In this document: piece by piece, positions 63,111 to 64,000 of the stretch
Layout of the letters: each line of letters starts with the position of its first letter
Numbering within the stretch: position 1 is the first letter of the stretch
DNA from: Eutrigla gurnardus
Lineage: Eukaryota > Chordata > Actinopteri > Perciformes > Triglidae
DNA length: 64,000 nucleotides
Direction: 5' to 3'
Assembly (NCBI GenBank): GCA_963514095.1
Contig: OY741285.1
Location: 15,670,820 to 15,734,819 of the forward strand
Translations under genes and position numbers: made by a program
Notes under the pieces: model-generated
The model's database searches: none
The model's input: only the letters and a program-made list of their open reading frames with translations
What the model was told of the DNA's origin: nothing

Positions 63111-63156
63111 TAAAAATCAGTAGCACATGACGTTTTGAGTTCATGAACAAACCGTT

Positions 63157-63258
63157 GACTATATAAGAAGTGGACATAGTCATAGGTTTTGAAGCCTCGG
63201 GTTCTATTTTGGTTGTCGCCATCTTCAGTTTTTGCAACCAGTGACGGAAGTGACCATA
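63157..63258 (+). repeat. family A head, solo
   Basis: ACTATATAAGAAGTGGACAT ... TTTTGAAGCCTCGGGTTC ... GAAGTGACCATAAATGG; matches the start of the 33398 copy. Confidence 0.8.
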
Positions 63259-64000
63259 AATGGTCAGTCCATTTAATTGAGTCCTAAAACCTGAAAGTGA
63301 GTTACGACGTTTGCACTTGAGGTTCCATCATTAAAGTCAACAGGTTTCTTGAGTGAGTTGTTGGTCAGATGCCTGAGATATGTTCCCATCCCATCAGCTT
63401 TTTGTTGAGGGAAACCAGATTGGCCCCGTCGGCCGGCTGCTTCGGACACTTGTGGGAGCGCCAAAGTTTGAAGCGTAAGGCCACCGACCAAGCCGCCGTA
63501 TGAGATGACCTGGGAATATGAAAGTAGCTTAATAGGGCCGGACATAAAGTCTGAATCAGTCATCAATCACACGTTGGCATCGATCAGCATATCTGTGGGT
63601 TCGAGTCGTAACAAACCACAGTGTGTGTTCATGCTAACGAAGGAACACGTCACAACAGCGTGGCTCACTGATGTCTTTTTAATGGTTTTCAGTGCTCTGC
63701 GGCACAGAAGGATGACGGTTGTTGGGTTTTGATTTTCTTGTGTCGGAGCCACATCATGCAGACAGCCGTGTCATAGCTGCGAAACAAAGTGGTTAGCGCT
63801 AACAATGTTTGGGCTCCCGTCAGCTCTCGTTGGTCAGCCCTCTTTTCTATTCTGTTTTTTTTTAATGGCGCTGAGAGGAAAACAGCATTAGTGACCACGG
63901 CGGTCTTGAATGAGTGTTTTTTTCTCCTTCCCACGTCTGTTTTTATTTCTTCCTACACTCTCTCACTCCAGCTCATCCTTACTGCCTCTGTCTTTTTGCT

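Larger units (their letters stand above)
60991..63999 (+). other. possible intron or flank, no coding exon recognised
   Basis: Contains the 39-bp minisatellite and a family A head (63157-63258), otherwise unremarkable. Frames of 60-100 codons lack domains. Confidence 0.4.

Overview
The window is eukaryotic nuclear DNA from a ray-finned (teleost) fish, probably a percomorph. The evidence is three intron-containing genes that match vertebrate families codon by codon (one an elovl6-like fatty acid elongase of the form typical of fishes), many (CA)n/(GA)n microsatellites, and a repeat load typical of teleosts: Tc1, hAT, PIF-Harbinger-like and TTAA-site elements, an L1/Tx1-type LINE, and a tRNA-related SINE. 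I see no bacterial, viral or CRISPR content.

Layout. 1-3.3 kb: decayed LINE with a tail-to-tail second copy of its 3' end. 5.76-6.98 kb: TATA box and an intronless gene (+) for a 346-residue coiled-coil protein of unknown function. 7.04-8.56 kb: a young Tc1-family transposon, almost complete. 8.6-13.1 kb: nested repeats, including a hAT element with a perfect 8-bp target duplication and a TTAA-flanked element. 14.0-22.9 kb: nine-exon S-adenosylmethionine synthase gene (+), 396 aa. 25.5-41.5 kb: tmem150a (-), seven coding exons, 277 aa, tail to tail with the synthase gene. 46.7-49.4 kb: foldback element, SINE and TTAA-type MITE. 49.55-56.0 kb: elovl6l (-), four exons, 269 aa. About 60.6-61.0 kb: a GC-rich promoter-like region with a possible non-coding first exon of a plus-strand gene continuing past the window.

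The three conserved genes are metabolic or membrane genes, not an operon. The synthase makes S-adenosylmethionine in the cytosol, Tmem150a is a plasma-membrane protein linked to phosphoinositide 4-kinase regulation, and Elovl6l extends C12-C16 acyl-CoAs in the ER. A MAT gene next to TMEM150A matches human 2p11.2 (MAT2A-TMEM150A), which suggests an old linkage block.

The least explained item is the intronless coiled-coil gene: 42-residue (six-heptad) internal repeats and a polybasic tail ending in a CaaX-like box. The rest of the novelty lies in mobile-element structure: nested insertions with intact target duplications, an in-window empty site, a TIR family present in both orientations, and three minisatellites. 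Exon limits were read by eye from codon phase and GT/AG sites. Transcript ends, repeat-family names and expression cannot be settled from sequence alone.
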